Of a stretch of DNA of 64,000 bases, positions 62,888 through 64,000 are shown piece after piece. The DNA lies in contig DATETJ010000009.1 in NCBI GenBank assembly GCA_035283685.1, positions 124,001 through 188,000 of the forward strand, read 5' to 3'. Origin of the DNA: Candidatus Bathyarchaeia archaeon. GTDB taxonomy: Archaea > Thermoproteota > Bathyarchaeia > Bathyarchaeales > Bathyarchaeaceae. Positions within the stretch are counted from its first letter, which is position 1; every line of letters starts with the position of its first letter. The position numbers and the translations under genes are program-made. Under the pieces are notes generated by a model, which made no database searches, was not told the DNA's origin, and saw nothing but the letters and a program-made list of their open reading frames with translations.

Positions 62888-64000
62888 TTATGCCCGCTCC
62901 TTTAGTTTCAGTTTCGGGGTTACACACAGGCTCATAAGTTCTTGTAAGAGCAGCTTGAAAGCGTAAGACACGACGACTGGCGAAACGCTGCCCTTGTCCT
63001 CGCATACACGGCACACGTACTTGCGCTGTTTGATATCGTAGAAAGCGATGTAGCCACAGTTTTCACAGATGTAGAGTAAATATCGATCGGATTCTTCGAG
63101 CAGTCGGTCGCGCAGCAACATAGCAGCGCCGTGTCCTATTAGGCAGTCTCTTTCCATTTCGCCGAATCGCAAGCCGCCGCCTCGAGCTCTGCCCTCAGTC
63201 GGCTGCCTAGTCAACATCTGCACCTGTCCTCGTGCCCTAGCGTGAATCTTGTCAGCGACCATGTGATGCAGTTTCTGATAATATACGACGCCCATGAAAA
63301 TGTCAACACCGAATCGTTCACCTGTGATGCCGTTGTACAAGGTGTCTCTGCCTGTGTGGCTGAAGCCCAGATCTTTGAGCATGCGCTTGAGATCGTCTGG
63401 TTTTTCGTTAACAAACGGCGTGCCATCAACTGGTTTGCCTCTGGCTGAGCCGACCTTTCCAGCGATTGATTCTAGGAATTGCCCAATGGTCATGCGTGAA
63501 GGCATTGCGTGAGGGTTAATTATGATATCTGGAACTACGCCATCCAAGCTGAACGGCATGTCCTCTTGGGGAATAATCATACCAATAACGCCCTTCTGCC
63601 CATGTCTTGAAGCAAATTTGTCGCCTAGTTCGGGAACGCGCTGGTCGCGCACTCGCACTTTGACTAGTTTGCTGCCTTCGCCGGTTTCAGTTATAAAAAT
63701 CTGATCTACAACTCCTGTCTCAGCAGGCCGCACGTCCACCGAGGTGTCGCGCATGGTAGGGCCTTTGATCTCGAACTCTTTGTATTCTTCCAAGAATCTG
63801 GGTGGACTTGTGCGTCCTATTAGTACGTCGCCGCCATTTACAGGGGCTTCGAGTCCAATGATGCCGTCTGGCTCCAGCAAACGATAATATTGTTCGCCCC
63901 TATAGCCTCTTATGCCAGCCTCCGGGGTTAGGAATTTGTCTTTTAACCCGCCCAAGTATTGGCGGCACTCGCCCTCATAGATTCTGTAGAACGTTGAGCG
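62888..64000 (-). CDS. rpoB: RNA polymerase subunit B, C-terminal part (runs off the window)
   Basis: The frame is open from the stop at 62888 to the window edge, so only about 370 C-terminal residues are seen. Clear RpoB segments are [70 protein letters not shown] and the C-terminal zinc site CENCGY...CRVCEDK. It is the second-largest catalytic subunit. rpoA follows with no gap beyond the stop codon. Confidence 0.97.
   Translation of the reverse strand, partial: RSTFYRIYEGECRQYLGGLKDKFLTPEAGIRGYRGEQYYRLLEPDGIIGLEAPVNGGDVLIGRTSPPRFLEEYKEFEIKGPTMRDTSVDVRPAETGVVDQIFITETGEGSKLVKVRVRDQRVPELGDKFASRHGQKGVIGMIIPQEDMPFSLDGVVPDIIINPHAMPSRMTIGQFLESIAGKVGSARGKPVDGTPFVNEKPDDLKRMLKDLGFSHTGRDTLYNGITGERFGVDIFMGVVYYQKLHHMVADKIHARARGQVQMLTRQPTEGRARGGGLRFGEMERDCLIGHGAAMLLRDRLLEESDRYLLYICENCGYIAFYDIKQRKYVCRVCEDKGSVSPVVVSYAFKLLLQELMSLCVTPKLKLKERA

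Noticed and set aside
1-64000. CRISPR arrays, transposases, integrases or phage genes
   Set aside because: None seen: no regularly spaced repeat array and no recombinase-like protein. The 22-bp tandem units at 11482 are contiguous and have no spacers.

Overview
The window is archaeal. The evidence is a group II chaperonin (thermosome), an archaeal histone, r-proteins S15, S17e, S3Ae and L30e, an archaeal NusA-like KH protein, a KEOPS Pcc1 subunit, an archaeal-type split PurS/PurL/PurQ, PurP, TATA-like boxes ahead of several genes, and short or near-absent leaders. RNA polymerase subunit A is one continuous chain (A' plus A''), which excludes most Euryarchaeota and Crenarchaeota and fits the Thaumarchaeota/Aigarchaeota/Bathyarchaeia/Korarchaeota side. 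Together with an Ftr homologue, a PolB2-type polymerase and tungsten AOR, a Bathyarchaeia-like genome is my best guess. This is inference; no search was possible.

Layout. 1-3.3 kb: small membrane or exported proteins of unknown function. 3.3-5.8 kb: tRNA-Glu(CTC) and a B-family DNA polymerase with PolB2-like altered motifs. 6.0-9.1 kb: a three-gene overlapping signalling operon (small helical protein, GAF-GAF-PAS histidine kinase, response regulator). 9.2-11.3 kb: thermosome and histone, both with recognisable promoters. 11.3-12.4 kb: a 1.1-kb gene-poor, G+T-skewed stretch. 12.4-22.5 kb: a secretome block on the minus strand with a small secreted protein, a 1828-codon DsbB/VKOR-like plus thioredoxin plus ectodomain fusion, and an AAA/TPR/winged-helix regulator. 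Each of the two secreted-protein genes is preceded by a copy of the same ~200-nt leader element. 22.6-35.8 kb: mostly housekeeping genes (TatD, S17e, CPBP protease, ParB/SerK-like, ThiS/MoaD-like, S15, RecJ-like DHH, Pcc1, SerS, S3Ae, ferredoxin). 35.8-38.3 kb: an HDAC-family deacetylase overlapping an asparagine-synthase-like protein that lacks the N-terminal Cys. 38.4-39.6 kb: a second DHH protein.

39.7-53.2 kb is a nearly complete de novo purine locus built as two convergent operons. Plus strand: purF, purD, a HAD-like hydrolase, an Ftr homologue and a PfkB kinase. Minus strand: purE, purC, purP, purM, purS, purL and purQ. They meet with a 4-nt stop-codon overlap. No GAR formyltransferase (PurN/PurT), PurK, PurB or PurO is present in the window. 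The Ftr homologue sits where a formyl-transfer step would be expected, and PurE has class II (CO2-using) signatures that would make PurK unnecessary.

53.2-64 kb: a Mg-chelatase-like I+D fusion, a polyferredoxin/tungsten aldehyde oxidoreductase pair, and the rpoB-rpoA-rpl30e-nusA transcription operon, with rpoB running off the right edge.

The observations I consider most worth following are the duplicated leader element, the disulfide-relay/ectodomain fusion, the Ftr homologue in the purine operon, and the Cys-less asparagine synthase paired with a deacetylase.
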